From: Pipra filicauda
Taxonomy: Eukaryota > Chordata > Aves > Passeriformes > Pipridae
Reading direction: 5' to 3'
DNA: 64,000 bases
Assembly: GCF_003945595.2 (NCBI RefSeq)
Contig: NW_024104294.1
Span: forward strand, 1,369,001 to 1,433,000
The position numbers and the translations under genes are program-made. The notes beneath the pieces are model-generated. The model made no database searches, was not told where the DNA came from, and saw only the letters and a program-made list of their open reading frames with translations. Below, one piece after another: positions 40,401 through 53,344 of the stretch; within the stretch, counting starts at the first letter, position 1; each line of letters begins with the position of its first letter.

Positions 40401-42543
40401 TTCTGCTGCTCTGATCAGCTGCTGAAAAGATTCATACAAACAACTTTAGTAAGACAAAACTTTTTAGAAAGGCAACAGCATGAATGGGAATCAGGACCAA
40501 AGTCCGTTTCTTTTTATAACCATTTAAAAATAAAAAAATTAAAACCTCAGCAAGCTAATAAAACAAATGGGAGGTTAAAAAAGTAAAACTGGCTTGTTTC
40601 TAAACAGGCCTTGATATAGAATGTCTGTAATAATGAAAAAGGGTAAATGAAAAGCATGCTGATTCCTATTAATCTTGGAGTTAGACCATGCCCTTGGGTA
40701 GAATAAGAAACCCCAGAAATGTAAAATATGAAAGTAATAAACATACAATTGCTCAGAACTTGATAATGATCTCTGTGAAACAAAATCTGAGGATTTTTGG
40801 TAGGCTTTGAGGATTCTGAACATGGAATTAAGCTGAATGTATTTTAAATTAAACCTAAAATAAAAACAGCTGCTGGAAAACATGCATGACCAAATTCTTC
40901 ATTTGAACATGTGCCACTTTTGGCTATATTATTTAGATTTTAAAACTTCACCGGCATTCTGTAAATTCAACTCCAGTACAAAGCAAAGTACAGTAGCTAC
41001 TGCTGGCATTCAGTTAAGCCAATCTAATTTTATAGATGTTTATCTAACAACTCAGAACCGCTGCTATTTCCATCAGAGCGGGATTATACCACCAAATAAA
41101 TTTATTCACTGTGGTAGCTGCAATTCTAAGTGCAACAGAGCCTAAGAGATACACAGGCATCACTGAGGTTCATGAAGTTCATCCCACTGCTGTGCTGGCA
41201 ACTCTCAAAGCCCATTCACATGGAAAAATGGCAGACTGCTAATTAATTTTCCTAAGAGTTAATCTAAAGAACAAAACAAGACGGATTTCTAAGTAGAATT
41301 TCATATATGAAGAAATAGTTATCCCATTAAAAAAATATTTAGACTGCTTGAGAAACAGGGGAACAATACAGGAGAACGACACAGGAGCAGGAATTACTTG
41401 GGTTACTGATACATATGAAAAAGACTATTCCAGCACAGCAAGCCAGAGGGCAAACTTAAGAGGTATAGAATTCACTTCCACTTGTGATTGAATTACCAAA
41501 AGATATCCATGTCACAGTGGAAATGTCCTAATCAAATAAACTTCAAAATACCATTTATTTGGAAATCTGACCTCCTATTCCCAATTCTGCAAGAATCTGT
41601 GGAAATACAAGAGGGATACAAAATGTAGCACATTCTGCAGCACTGTAAATTGGAAAACCTTTCATACTTGCCATGTTTTTGTAGATATCAAAGCCTGTAA
41701 ACCACGTATATGCATAGTTCCTTTTGTACTGGGTAGGATGACAGCAAAAACGTAAGCAAATAATTTCAGTGTCTGTCACATATTCACTTAGCTTTAAAAC
41801 CTGGAGATCTTAAAAAATAACCTAGGTCCTAAAAAAAAGTCATTCCTATGAAAATGTTTCTCACTTTTTTTAACCTCCTTGTAGCATCTGCGTGACTCAG
41901 AAAACTCTGAAGAGTGAAAAGACGTGTTTTCTTTAGTCTAAAATCTCAAGGCCTATAACCGTTGCCAAAATAAGGCAATATTACCATACCTAAACACTAG
42001 AAGCTAATTTTTTTAATCTACCCATAAATCTGAAATGCAGTTAAATGGACACAGCAAAAAAAGATTTTAACGGAATAGTTTTATGCATGCCAGAGGAAAA
42101 AGAAAAAACAAACCCCCAACACAATTCACACGCTACACTACTATTAATGCCTCCCAGCACAAAGATAAGCTTTCATTATTTTCTGCAAGGCATAATTCTC
42201 AAGGGTTACATGTAACCAACTTATGCATCCCATGACAGCCATGGCACATAGGGAATGAGAGAAAAAATGGAGCTTTATTTGCTCATAAGCATCAGGCTCT
42301 GACAGCTGTCTGCTTCCTCAAAATCCCAGTCTGCTTCCTCAAAATCCCAGTGTCTTCACCTAACTTGGCCACAAGAGGATGAGTTGGGATTGATACAACT
42401 CCAGAATTCCAGATTGACTCTTTTCTGACCCATTAAGAAATCATTTCACTCCCTGTTCTTCCCTTCAGACACCTTGACTTGTTGAAGGGACTCCACTGGC
42501 CTCAAACTGCCTAACTGCACAAGGCCTGACTCTGCAAGTGCCA
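37433..42543. other. Intronic sequence, nothing coding recognised
   Basis: About 5.1 kb, AT-rich, with a GC-richer patch at about 38990-39160. The only clear repeat is the exact 21-bp tandem duplication at 42309-42350. Open frames of 60-100 codons here show no family signature. Confidence 0.5.
42309..42350 (+). repeat. Perfect 21-bp tandem duplication
   Basis: A 21-bp unit starting TCTGCTTCCTCAAAATCC occurs twice head to tail with no mismatch (42309-42329 and 42330-42350). The perfect identity indicates a recent slippage or small duplication. Confidence 0.92.
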
Positions 42544-42980
42544 TGGAATCACAGGATGGTTTGGGTTGGAAGGGACCTTAAAGACCATCTTGTTCCAACC
42601 CCCCCACCATGTACAGAGACACCTTCCACTAGACCAGGTTGCTCAGAGCCCCATCCAGCTTGGCCTTGAACACCTCCAGGGATTGGGCATTCACAGCTTC
42701 TATGGGCAACCTGTGCAAGGGCCTCATCATCCCCACAGGAAAGAATTTTTCCCTAATATCCAATCTAAACCTGCCCCTCTGTCAGTTTGAAGCCATTCCT
42801 CCTTGTCCTGTCACTCCAAGCCCTTGTAATAGTTCCTCTCCATCTTTTGTGCAGGCTTCCTTCAGGTACTAGAAGGCTGCAGCCAGGTCACCCCGAAGCC
42901 TTCTATTTTCCAGCTGAACAATCCCAGTTCTCTCAGTGTTTCCTCACAGGAGAGGTGCTCCATGACTTTGATCATACCTC
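42544..42980 (-). mobile_element. CR1 LINE 3'-end fragment
   Basis: A well-preserved CR1 3' portion on the minus strand. Read on the plus strand it starts with the inverted terminus AATCACAGGATGGTTTGGGT, continues through AGGGACCTTAAAGACCATCT and AACACCTCCAGGGATTGGGC, and ends in a region containing CACAGGAGAGGTGCTCCATG. Beyond about 42980 the match is lost, so it is 5'-truncated. It lies in the same orientation as the glypican gene. The plus-strand frames of 74-78 codons across it are antisense artefacts. Confidence 0.95.
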
Positions 42981-45451
42981 AAACCCTTATGTCTTGTGTT
43001 CCTGCCTCGTTGTTCTTCCATAAGGAAACACAGAAAAGTAGGAACTGGAAGACTGGAGTGATGATTTTAGAAGGAACAGGGGCTTGCTAAGTAATATTTG
43101 AGGAACAGGACCCAGGGTCTTATATGGTTGCCCTTTGACAGAGGTCAAAATATTCCCTCCTTGCAACTCCCAAGAAATTCAGTTTTTCAGAAGTGCAGGA
43201 CAGCACGTGCTTTTACCACAGACACCATAACCTTCATGGAGCAAATATCAGAGCTCACTCCCAGTGAAGGTAGACACATTTTACCAAGCTCCCCCTCCAC
43301 CCTTTGCTTTCACATGGAGATTTTCCAGCTCAGCTGAAATGCCACTGCAAATCCTACCATTTCCATAATTTTTTTATGTTTTTCAATAGTTTATAATGGA
43401 CATTTTACATTTCAGTATCAGAATATACTTACTAAATAAACTCTAAGTAATGCCAAGCTTCAATGACTTTGGAGCTGAAAGATTGCAAATTGGATTAAAG
43501 CAGTGAGCAAGCCAATTTCCAGTAAGAAAATGTGGAAGAGCACAATAGCAGCCATTTCAGCATGTTTTCTTAGCAATATTTTTCAGTTTTTCTTAACAAA
43601 AAAAAAGATAAAAACTTGCAGAACACGAAAATTTTTAGTTTTGAGTTTTAAATATAAGACGGGTTTGTTTTCTCTTAAAATATCTTATCATTCAAAAAAA
43701 GTTCAATCACCTCAAACAAATGGACAGAACATCTATTTTGCAAAAAGCAAATTTATAAAAGTCACATAAACATCAAACTAATCAGTTACACATATGTTTG
43801 ATGTCACATCATCAAAATATCCCAGGAAACATGTTCACCACAGTTCATACAATTGGAGTTCACCAGACTTCACTCTTGATTCATGATTTGGAGAAGAACT
43901 GGGACCTAATTTAAGTTTAATAGTTGTAAATAATACTGCATCAATTTCCAATTTTAGTACTTAAATTCAATACAGACACTTTGGGCATCACTGTCACACT
44001 AAAGACCTACTGCTTTCCTTAGAAGATGTTTGAAACAGATGAAAACTATCGAATTAAAAAATAACTTCAATCAACCAAATATTTTACATGTCAACTTTGT
44101 AGTAAACTCTGTGAATATCATCTTGCCTATGTTCAGTGTATTTAGAGAGCTGCTGTGTTTAGACTAGACTATCAAACAAGTTACTGTGACAAGCTGTATC
44201 TGGATATTCCCAGTCCATAATTTTGAATGTGGATAGCACTGTAACTAAATGCTTTGTGTCAAAAGAACGCAAACTGCACACTCAAAACAAGCAAGTGAGA
44301 TGAAACATAAAAATGTGCCAGATACTCTGACTTGGAAGCTGAAGAAACTTTCAGTCACCCAAAAAAGCACAGCAACAAAAGGGAATATTGTACTATGTGA
44401 ATCTCAGTATTTTTTTTCCTCTAAAGAGTATTAGGTGCCTAAGTAATTCACAATTAGCAGGCCTGTTTCTGACAGAAAACGTATATCTTATTTAAAGGAT
44501 GAAAAGTTTGTTACTTTTACTCAAAAAGATTTTATGAGTTTCCAAAAACTGTAAGTGGCATAAGCACTTCTTCAGAGAGCTATAATCTTACCATTTTCAA
44601 CAGGGGCCTGTTAAAAGAATTTATTTGTGAAAGGATAATCTTCTGCAGTTTGAACTTTCTCACCAAGCTCCCTCCTCATTGCTATGCGGTGTGGGAGGTA
44701 AATCTGCTTGCAATGCCAGCCATGTCTATCGAATCAGAACTAACCTTTTGTTCCACTTATTTTCTTTGCAACATTCTGCCATCAGTAGCCACCTCAAAAA
44801 AAAAATATACTTTTCACGCCTTGGTGTCTTTTAGATAGTTCACTTCCAAGTCGGTTCAAAATAAGAAAGTTTCATCTTTTTATGGAAAGCCAACCAGTGC
44901 TTTTTGTAGAGGACAGAAATGCGTGGCCTTAACTTTGTCACCTCCACTTTGTGAATGCTGGTCAGTGCAAAAATAAAAGGAATGTCATCTCTGCAACACT
45001 AACTTATACCAGGGACCCAAAACTACAGACCAGAAGACTGATTTCCATTACTTGTCAATACCAACAGAATAGCAAGATTCAGACAGTAAATCAGTTTCAG
45101 AAAGAAAAAAAATCATAATAATCAGCACTAGAGATACTTATAAACACACTAAGGAAATCAAAGAAAGATTGATGACTACAGTACCCATTTCCCTTTATGG
45201 AAAGGAAATATTTCTTAAGGAATAAGTATCTGTAACTCATACTACAGACAAAAAAATTTTGGTTTGTTCACTAAACATCATAAATGCATATAAAACCGTA
45301 AAACATACATGCAAGTACCTGCAACGCAAAAACATAACCCATAGTCTCTGAAGGAAAAGCACATAAACCAGTAAGCATACAGAATTAGAAAACCTTATTA
45401 AGCAGACACTGGTGATGTATCAAGAATGCATCCTCACCACAATCTTAAACC

Positions 45452-45469
45452 AAAAAAAAAAAAAAAAAA
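45452..45469 (+). repeat. Poly-A run (18 A)
   Basis: Eighteen consecutive adenines followed by GGTACATG. No retrocopy body is recognisable upstream. Confidence 0.9.
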
Positions 45470-47406
45470 GGTACATGATAATATTAAACATGTGCATGGT
45501 TTCTCTTTTTCTTTCAGTGCTGTGTATCACATTTTCCAAGTATCAAAAAATTATCTTGGTAAAATCATGTTCTTTAGGGAATGCAGCATTAGAGAATCTG
45601 GTAAAGAAAAGAAGAATCTCTTTGTTAGCCAAGCCACAAAGCATCTACAGAGCCTAATTCATCATGGAAATGCCACAATGCCTGACAGCTGACTGACAGA
45701 CCAGCCCTCTACTCACTCCCTGTCCCCTGGAAAAGGAGCCCCTGTGATAGGACGTGTCTGTTCCTCCTGGACAGCACCCCTCGTGTGCGAGTGATTCCAC
45801 ACAAGGGTTGAGCCCAGCAAAGAGGCCAGACTGAGCACAAAAGCCTCACAGGACAGCTGGGAATTTCCTGGGTGGAGGAAACTTCTTGTCTGGTGTAAGG
45901 GACCATTTCCACACAATTTCCTTCCTCCCCCTGGCAAGGGAGATTTTGGAGCTCTCCAGGTCTGTGTGGCAGCACAACCTGTCACCTCCCCAGGTGCCCA
46001 GAGGGGTCTGCCATTCCCAGAAACCCCAGAACCGTCACCTGGGACCTGCCATCCCACCTGGGCACTGGAGGAGTAACCCTGGCTGTAGCACAACTGCGTG
46101 AGCAACTCGAGTCCAGCTCCACATGCAGGGTCAAGGATTAAGAGTTCAGCCTTTCCAGCTGTCAGTCAATCTGCTACTCGCTTGAAAATGAAGCTTGTGC
46201 TCAAGTGCTTTATGGGACTGGGGCCAGCATGCTCAGCTTCTTGCAGAACTAAGCCCTATGTTTTTATATCCATAATTTTAGCTCAATCTTTCTGCCAAGT
46301 AAACCTCTTTTCCCTGAGTTTTGTTTATTTTTCATGACTGAGCTCAGCGAGGGGTGGAGGGTTAACCTAAAGTACAGTGGCCTGATTACCATATACATTG
46401 AAGGCACTTTATATTGAAAAAGCAGCTATAAAGTATGCTCACTTTACTAGTCCCTAACTCTGCAAGGGACAAGCAAAGCACCACGGCGATAAGTGAAGGA
46501 AGGGCTCTCCCATTCAATCTGTGAAAAAAACAGACAATATGTAGATGAAAAAGCAAATGAAAATCATGTCAAGTACAAGTAACACAGCATTGGATAGTTT
46601 ATGCTTTCAGTATATTTTTACTCTTTATATTTTAAAAATCCAAAACTCTAAGATGAAAGAAAAAGGGAAACAAGGGAGTACTTGGAAAAACACTTCAGAA
46701 GCAAATGCTTATGCAAAAGCACTTTCAAATCACTCAAAAAGAGAGATTATTTTTCTAATCACAACCAATGTGTTGCTGAGGAATGACCCTAAAATAACCC
46801 TACACTTTCAAGCTTCAAAAAACAAAGCAAGAAAGTTTAGGTGCAGGAACTTTGTTGGAAAGCCCTCTCTACAACACTGCCCCACCTTCCCCAACTGGTA
46901 GCAATGGGTGGGGACAACACGGCTGGAGACAGGAAACCCAGGAGGGCAGGTGTGGAAGAGAGAAACTGGCTCTATCCCACACCCTGCAAGGCTGCACAGC
47001 TTTTGAACACTGTAAAATCCCAGTAAATTTCAAAAACTTTGTGTTTCCCTTTTGCTGTTATACCAAGTGTACTTTTGTGGAGCAATTTTCCTCATAATTT
47101 AAGGAATGAGGGGGGGGAATTAAGCAATAATGGAGACAATAATTTATTGTCTTATGGCTTGACTCAGGAAAATTCAGAAGATGCTATGAAGCAAAAGCGG
47201 TCATGAGGTCTGGCAGAAAATCAGTGAGGCAAAAACTTTCTTGTTCTTTCCCTAACCTTTCATAAAACATTTTACAAGCAGACAATATGCCCAAGGGAAA
47301 TGGGATCCACCCAGACCTTGCAACGACAAGCTAATATTTAAAGTGCACTAATATTAGTGCAGAAAGTAAACCAGACACTACAAAAAAACACAAAAGCAAA
47401 ATAAAA

Positions 47407-47423
47407 TTGTTGTTGTTGTTGTT
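47407..47423 (+). repeat. (TTG)n microsatellite
   Basis: Just over five TTG units in a row. A short trinucleotide repeat. Confidence 0.9.
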
Positions 47424-48121
47424 AGTTGGCTGGTTTTTTACTTGGATCGCAATTTTTTATCATCCCCTCCTAGGCACCTCATGGGAGGAGTGAATGTGAT
47501 TTTGACACTAGTATTGCCTCATGTCTCGCTAGACGTTTATCCTCTCAAGGCTATCTTTCTACACAATTCTGTATCTGCTGTCACTGTAAAACTTGTTTTA
47601 CTACCCTGCCTAGACTTAATTCTCTCTACTGAAATTGACTATTCATAATGAATGAGAGAAAAAAAAATGAGAAACCAAGTGGATAGTCTTGTGACTGGCA
47701 GACAAATACAGCTGCCCCTAGGTCCTTAGGACTTCTACACCATCAGGGTTTCTGATATATTTTGTGCCTGATTTGCAGAGTATTTGGTATTTCCATTATT
47801 CACCTGTCGGAGGCTTTTGGTGTCACCCAGACTGTCAGGTAAAGCTATGTAGGCAAAACATTCAGTTGCAATTTTTATATCTGCATGTGGACACAGATGT
47901 TTTCCATGTTGGGGAATCCAAAATGTCCCAGACTAGATCTATAATAATGCCAAAGTTTGAGTATCCTGGAATTGATCTAAAGGGAAATGTATCCACTGTC
48001 TCCTGGCAGGAGGGAAGTGTGACCTTGGTCTCCTCCTGAAGCAAAATTCTGGACATATTATTAACATGTTACTGAGAGCCTGGGGCTTATGAGACTCAGA
48101 TGAAGATGTCGTGGAGTACAG

Positions 48122-48157
48122 ATCTTACAAGGGACTGTTTGTGGTTCCTTGTAAGAT
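48122..48157. repeat. Perfect 11-bp inverted repeat (hairpin)
   Basis: ATCTTACAAGG at 48122-48132 and its exact reverse complement CCTTGTAAGAT at 48147-48157 are separated by a 14-base loop. The arms are too short for a typical pre-miRNA, and no T-run follows. Its function is unknown. Confidence 0.8.
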
Positions 48158-49734
48158 AGCTCTTCTGCACAGCAATCCATAGTGGAAAAGCAGGTGAAGG
48201 GCTTTTACCTCTTGACAACACGAGCTTGCTCAGTCTCTGGCTCCAGTTCACACAACCACACCAGTGTTATCTAACACCCAAATGGGGAAGGGGAACAATG
48301 ATCCAACATACTGCCCTTGCTGATAATGAATTCCAGGGGAACAGAATCTCTTAGTCTCAAGATTGCCAGGTGAGCTCCCCAACCAAATATAAAGGAAGCT
48401 ACAATGGTATCTATGCTGAAAATTCTGTGTAACTTCGTTAAACTCTGTACACCCGATGCCAAATGCCAGATTATCTGTGACTGAATCTACCAGAAAGTAT
48501 ACACAGGCAACAAAAAAGTTAAGTTATCCAAGAGTTCTAGTACGTATCAGACTAGAAACAGTAAATGATCAGAGATGGGCACATAGGGAGTCTCTCCTGC
48601 TTCAGCAACAGCAAACATAAAATAGGTCTGGCATTTTTACTCCCAGCACAGACCCCACTGCAGACACTGACCTGAAGCATATTTTATATACAAGATGAAT
48701 CTTGAATTAAAAGCTTGAAAGCAACAACCTCCCTTAAGTTTGTTGCCAGTTTTTTACATACCAAAACCTGTGACAATACAAACCTACCAAGACAACTGTG
48801 AGCAGAAAGCAGTTCGGTTTTTGTTCCTGCAAAAAGCTGCAAGGGACAAAATTCAGATGAGGACACGTTTATTTCTGAACATCACTGAACATATACAGGT
48901 TTGGTATATACATCCAAATATTTAGCCAATCCTGACAGTCTGATTGTGATGCACCAGTAATTTCTGCAGTAGGTCAGCAGGGCTGGGAAATCAGCAGATT
49001 CTTTCCCAGGCAAACCTTGCTATGTGTGTTTTTTCATGCTTAATCCAGGCACTTGCAATTTGGATATAATAGTTCAAGGAGCTGGAAGCACGTGAAGATG
49101 CACTGCAAAGATCAAGCCCTCAGCTGGCACAAACTGGCATAGCAGTGCAGAAGTTTGGAGGACTTTACTCACTGGGATCTGGTCCACAACAGGGACACAT
49201 GGAGCTCTTCACAGCACTGTCACAAATTTCTGTACTATCAGATTAAAGTTTTGGAGATTAACAGAGACGTAGGCTTGGAAATCCTGGGTCACTAAATGTA
49301 GTCTCAAAATAAAATCATGGACTGATTATACATTTTCATAGTTAACTATGACGAACAATCCATTCTTTAAAAAAGATTTCATTCAGTGATAAATGTCAAT
49401 TAAAATAACCGTCATGAAGAATTGAGTTCATACTAAAATTCAGCCTATCAATGGAGAAGATTCCTGTCCTGCTCCTGCAAGAAGCTGACTTCTTAATTCC
49501 ATCAAGGATGAAACCTCAGAACTGAGGGCATATCCCAGGCAAGCTTAGAGAACAGGAAAAGTATAGACTATATATACTTAATGATTAAAGTTTACAGAGT
49601 AATACATCACATACCTCACAAAAAACACAAAGTGCTTTTTTGGAAAACACGCAAAGGGAGAAGAAGCAGGGCAGAACCAAGTGGGGCAAGAGAACTGAAC
49701 AAAAGCCCTGCAGATTTGGTGCTGTGTGGGTGTG

Positions 49735-50415
49735 ACAGGATGTCTGCTGTCATTCATATGCTCTGGTCCCTCCCTTAGCTATCAGCAACAGGGAAGTGCA
49801 CACATGAGAGGGTTAGGCTAACTGCTCTGGAGAACTCACAGCCAGAGTAATCCATCCAAGCCTCCTCTAACATAGGCAAAATATTGCTAAAACTAGTTTG
49901 AAATAACAGGATTAACCAAAGAGGGCTGTCTAAGGGGAGGAGAGACAATACTGATGTTGATAAAACCCTACCAACACCCCAAGCTGACCAAAGAAGGAGG
50001 CCAATAACCAGAATACAACCACTGAAAAGAGAGACTTCTCCAGCTGAGTCCGTATGCCCTGAGAGGTAGCTGATGTGACACCCACCTCCCTCAGGGTTCA
50101 CGGCAAACCCATCAAGTGGAACGTCTGCAGCCTCACTGTGAAAACCCAGCACTGCAGCACGAAGGGAAACCACTGGCAACCACACCAACAGAAAACAGAG
50201 TATTGCTCTGCTTTGATAAATTTGCACAACTGTGTTTGTATGACATCATTTAAGTTGCTAAGCCTGGTTGAGGAGAACTGTAAACATGGCCATGCTGCTG
50301 CTGGACCCGGCTCGTGACACCCCTGTTGTATTAAATCTGTTTTCTCAGAATAACCCACATGAAACCAGCTTGCATTGCTCTGTGGCTTGTAAGACCAGCC
50401 AGTCCAGGCCATATG
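49735..50415 (+). mobile_element. LTR-like segment, possible solo LTR
   Basis: A roughly 680-bp segment that differs in composition from its flanks. Near its 3' side it carries a run resembling the R/U5 part of vertebrate LTRs: GCTCGTGACACCCCTGTTGT followed by ATTAAA and a T-rich stretch (50332-50345). A plausible 5' edge is TGTGACAGGATG near 49732. I could not find matching target-site duplications or a clear terminal CA, and no gag or pol frame is attached. The 150-codon minus-strand frame across it is antisense to this reading and has no domain I know. The call is an inference. Confidence 0.33.
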
Positions 50416-50940
50416 TTAATACCTGCCTACAGTCAGTAAAAATTGTTATCATTTATTCCCTCTTAAACACATTCTAGTTCTTTGAATCTTCAAATAAGTT
50501 TTCCCCCCCCCGTAATTGTTTTCCTATCTCTTTTCCATATCTTTTGTCTCAATTTCTTAGATACCTTTTCCATTGCTTTGCCTTCATATTCTTCTACAAC
50601 TCCTTCTATTGGGTTAGCCCTTTTTTTTTCCTCTTTTTTATTTCTTCCCATACAAATCAGACTCTCTCCAAGCCACCACTTGTCCCACCTTAACCGTGAA
50701 TAGTGTCGTAATTTTCTCCATTACCTCAAAATCACTGTTTCAGTTCTCTGGACGTGCCCCTTTCCCCTTCTGCCAACGTCCATCAATTCAGAAAAGTAAA
50801 TGATGAATTTCTGCCAGAAATCAGGGCTTTGCCCAGACACAGTATGTTATTCCTGAGAATTTACCTCATTTAACTTCTTCAGTCTGAGCTCTTTTCCTCC
50901 ACGTTCCTGCCCACATCAGGTGTTGGTGCCCAGAGCTGGC
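50416..50940. other. Intronic sequence before the minisatellite
   Basis: Pyrimidine-rich plus-strand sequence with a C run near 50505-50513 and T-rich stretches. Nothing coding is recognised. Confidence 0.5.
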
Positions 50941-51290
50941 AGTGGGGGGGGGGTGTCTCTGTGAGGGGAGAAGGGGCCATGGGGGGTCTCTGTGAGGGGA
51001 GAAGGGTGGTGGAGGTGTCTCTGTAAGGGGACGAGGGGCAATGGGGGGTCTCCGTGAGGGGAGAAGGGGCCATGTAGGGTCTCTGTGAGGGGGTGAGGGG
51101 ATGAGAGGCCATGAGGGATCTCTGTGAGGGGAGGAGGGTGGTGGGAGTGTCTCTGTGAGAGAAGGGTGTGAGGAGGGGGTCTCTAGGAGAGTGGAGGGTG
51201 TGAGGAGGGTCTCTGTGAGAGGAGGGGGGCGCTGGGGGGGTGTCTCTGTGAGGGGAATTGGGGTGTGACGGGGGTCTCTCTGAGAGCAGG
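50941..51290 (+). repeat. G-rich minisatellite, about 31-bp unit, 11 copies
   Basis: A tandem array whose unit reads roughly GTCTCTGTGAGGGGAGAAGG plus a GGCCATGGGGG-like tail. GTCTC-type unit starts fall at 50955, 50986, 51017, 51048, 51079, 51118, 51149, 51179, 51209, 51242 and 51274, so most periods are exactly 31 bp, with single units of 30, 32, 33 and 39. The first five units are the most alike and the later ones are diverged. Runs of four or more G recur with short spacers, for example GGGGAGAAGGGG, so the plus strand could form G-quadruplexes. A 10-G run (50944-50953) precedes the array. Because 31 is not a multiple of 3 and the unit lacks stops on the minus strand, two overlapping proline-rich frames of 158 and 199 codons arise there. 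I regard both as artefacts. Confidence 0.95.
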
Positions 51291-53161
51291 GGCTGCCCTG
51301 TGCCAAACACTGCCGGTTCCAGACAGTTCCGGCCATCCCCAAGGCCTGTTCTTTGTGGCTTGATCAGAAATGTTTGTGTTGTCCCTTCTGCTGTTGGCAG
51401 AAGAGTTCCAACTTTTGGTAGGTAAAAATGAAAAGGAAAAAATCCATCGAGCTCTGCAAGTCCCTGCTCTAGTGCCACATATAGGTGTGACAGCCAGGGC
51501 TCACACAGAGTACAAGAGGATTATTTCCTTTTGCCTCCACAGAAGGCAGCAGTGTCACACTAGATTAGGGGGAAAAGGGTGGAAAAGCACGTAAAACAAT
51601 ATAATGAGCATATTGGGAATGGCAACTAAGGGTAAACTCCATATATCAAGTATAGCAGTGAGTCAAAACAAACCATCTCACTAAGTGAAATTTTTAACAA
51701 GAAGTATTGACAAAGAAAGAAAACAAGGGACAAAGTACAGGTGTCTCCTTGAAAAGAGCCAATGGACCTTTTAAACAAGTATGAGCACATCTTTGAATAC
51801 TTCTACTGTGGCACCATGTGAGCTAACAGTTATCCTTCTGTAAGGGCACAGAGCAATGGACAGAAATACCTCAATCTCCTTTTACTATCCAGATAGACGT
51901 CTGCTCCTCAATCCTATTCCCGTACATCCAATTTCCTATTGCCTTCTGTGTGTCCAACACACAAGGGCCCTGTGCTCATCTTTCAGACTGCACTCCTGAT
52001 TCCACTCCAAGCATACAGAACAAAGCAGACTTGATACACACAGCTTAGAAATAACTATATTTTCTTCTTTTTCCTGTATCCTCCACTCCTTATTAATATT
52101 TCCAGTAGTAAATGCCTTCTAGGGAACTCTGCAACAACAAGGTCCATCTCTGGGAAAATGAGGATTCACATGTTGCCATGGCTCACAAGCACATGAGCTA
52201 TGGGTTTGTAATAAAAGCAACACAGTTTTATTAGAGAGGATTAAAACTGTTTGATCTCCCAGAAAACGACCACAGGAGATAGTGCAGAATAGAGCAGGTT
52301 TGCAAAGAAACAGATACTAGAGGCACCAATACACACTTCAGATAAGGAGGACAGAGGCTCTTCGCATTGTAAAAAATAAGCTTTGGAAGTTGTCCCAGTG
52401 ACTGCTCAGATGTAACACAACTGTCAAAATGCCCAGGCCCTGTCCCAACTTGACAAATCAGGTATTTTATGGCATCTCCAGTTAGTGACATAAGGCAACA
52501 CTTGAGGTAGCCGAGACATTGCTTGAGATCACAGACAACAAATTTGTGTGTTTTTCTTTCTATATAAATGCCAAATTTTACTCTGAGCAGAATCCCCTTA
52601 AGAGAAAGGAGATCTGCTAGTCAGGGCAGATGCCTGTTTGCTCTGCTTGGTCCTGTGGCTGCAGGAAGCCTTTGGCTCTGCACACAAGGTGTGTAGCCTT
52701 AAAAGGCCCACAGCTCTCTCTCTAGGTTTCAAGTCTTTAAAGGAAAAGGCAGGTCATATCCTATAAACACAGGTACAAAAAGTTCAATAACTAGGATTTA
52801 TAGTTCCATTTCTCCTTACAGACTGCATTGAATTCTCTGGTTCATACAGACATAGGAAGACTAGAGAAAAAAAATCAGTGAAGATTTTGCGTAGATGGAA
52901 TAGAAGAAAATAAATAAGTAAAGCTTCATTACAATTAACAAAAGCCTAAAGAATAACAATAAAATCACCAGGGCCTTTCACCTCATCTACCACAGAAGAA
53001 CGGCACACACACCATGAGTCACCAAGCTCCTGTTTCCAAGCTGTGCTCTACATTTCTTCACCCAACCTGATCATTCCAGCCCTGATCCAGTCGAGCACCA
53101 TGTGCTGATGCTCCTGCCCAATGGCTTCCTAGCATAGCTGGTATTTTTACTGTAAGATCAA
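51291..53161. other. Intronic sequence, nothing recognised
   Basis: About 1.9 kb between the minisatellite and the large CR1 element. No repeat, exon or RNA gene is recognisable by eye. Confidence 0.5.
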
Positions 53162-53344
53162 ATCATAGAATCAACCAGGTTGTAAAAGACCTCCGAGATC
53201 ATCAAGTCCAACCCTTGATCCTACACCGCCGTGGTTACTAGACCATGGCACTAAGTGCCACATCCAGTCTCATCTTAAAAACCTCCAGGGACGGTGAATC
53301 CACCACCTCCCTAGGTAGCCCATTCCAATGTCTGATTACTCTCT

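Larger units (their letters stand above)
42981..49734. other. Intronic sequence with small repeats
   Basis: About 6.8 kb without a supported gene. It holds an 18-A run at 45452-45469, a (TTG)n tract at 47407-47423, an 11-bp-arm hairpin at 48122-48157 and GC-richer patches at about 45690-46110 and 46850-46990. The minus-strand frames at 45709-46105 (88 and 130 codons) follow base composition and show no domain. Confidence 0.5.

Noticed and set aside
42566..43023. Plus-strand frames of 74-78 codons
   Set aside because: They lie in a minus-strand CR1 fragment and are antisense artefacts.
45709..46105. 88- and 130-codon minus-strand frames in a GC-rich patch
   Set aside because: GC-rich composition lowers stop frequency; two overlapping frames and no family signature point to chance.
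49775..50227. 150-codon minus-strand frame with hydrophobic segments
   Set aside because: It overlaps a possible LTR-like repeat in antisense, has no recognised domain, and its composition explains the hydrophobic runs.
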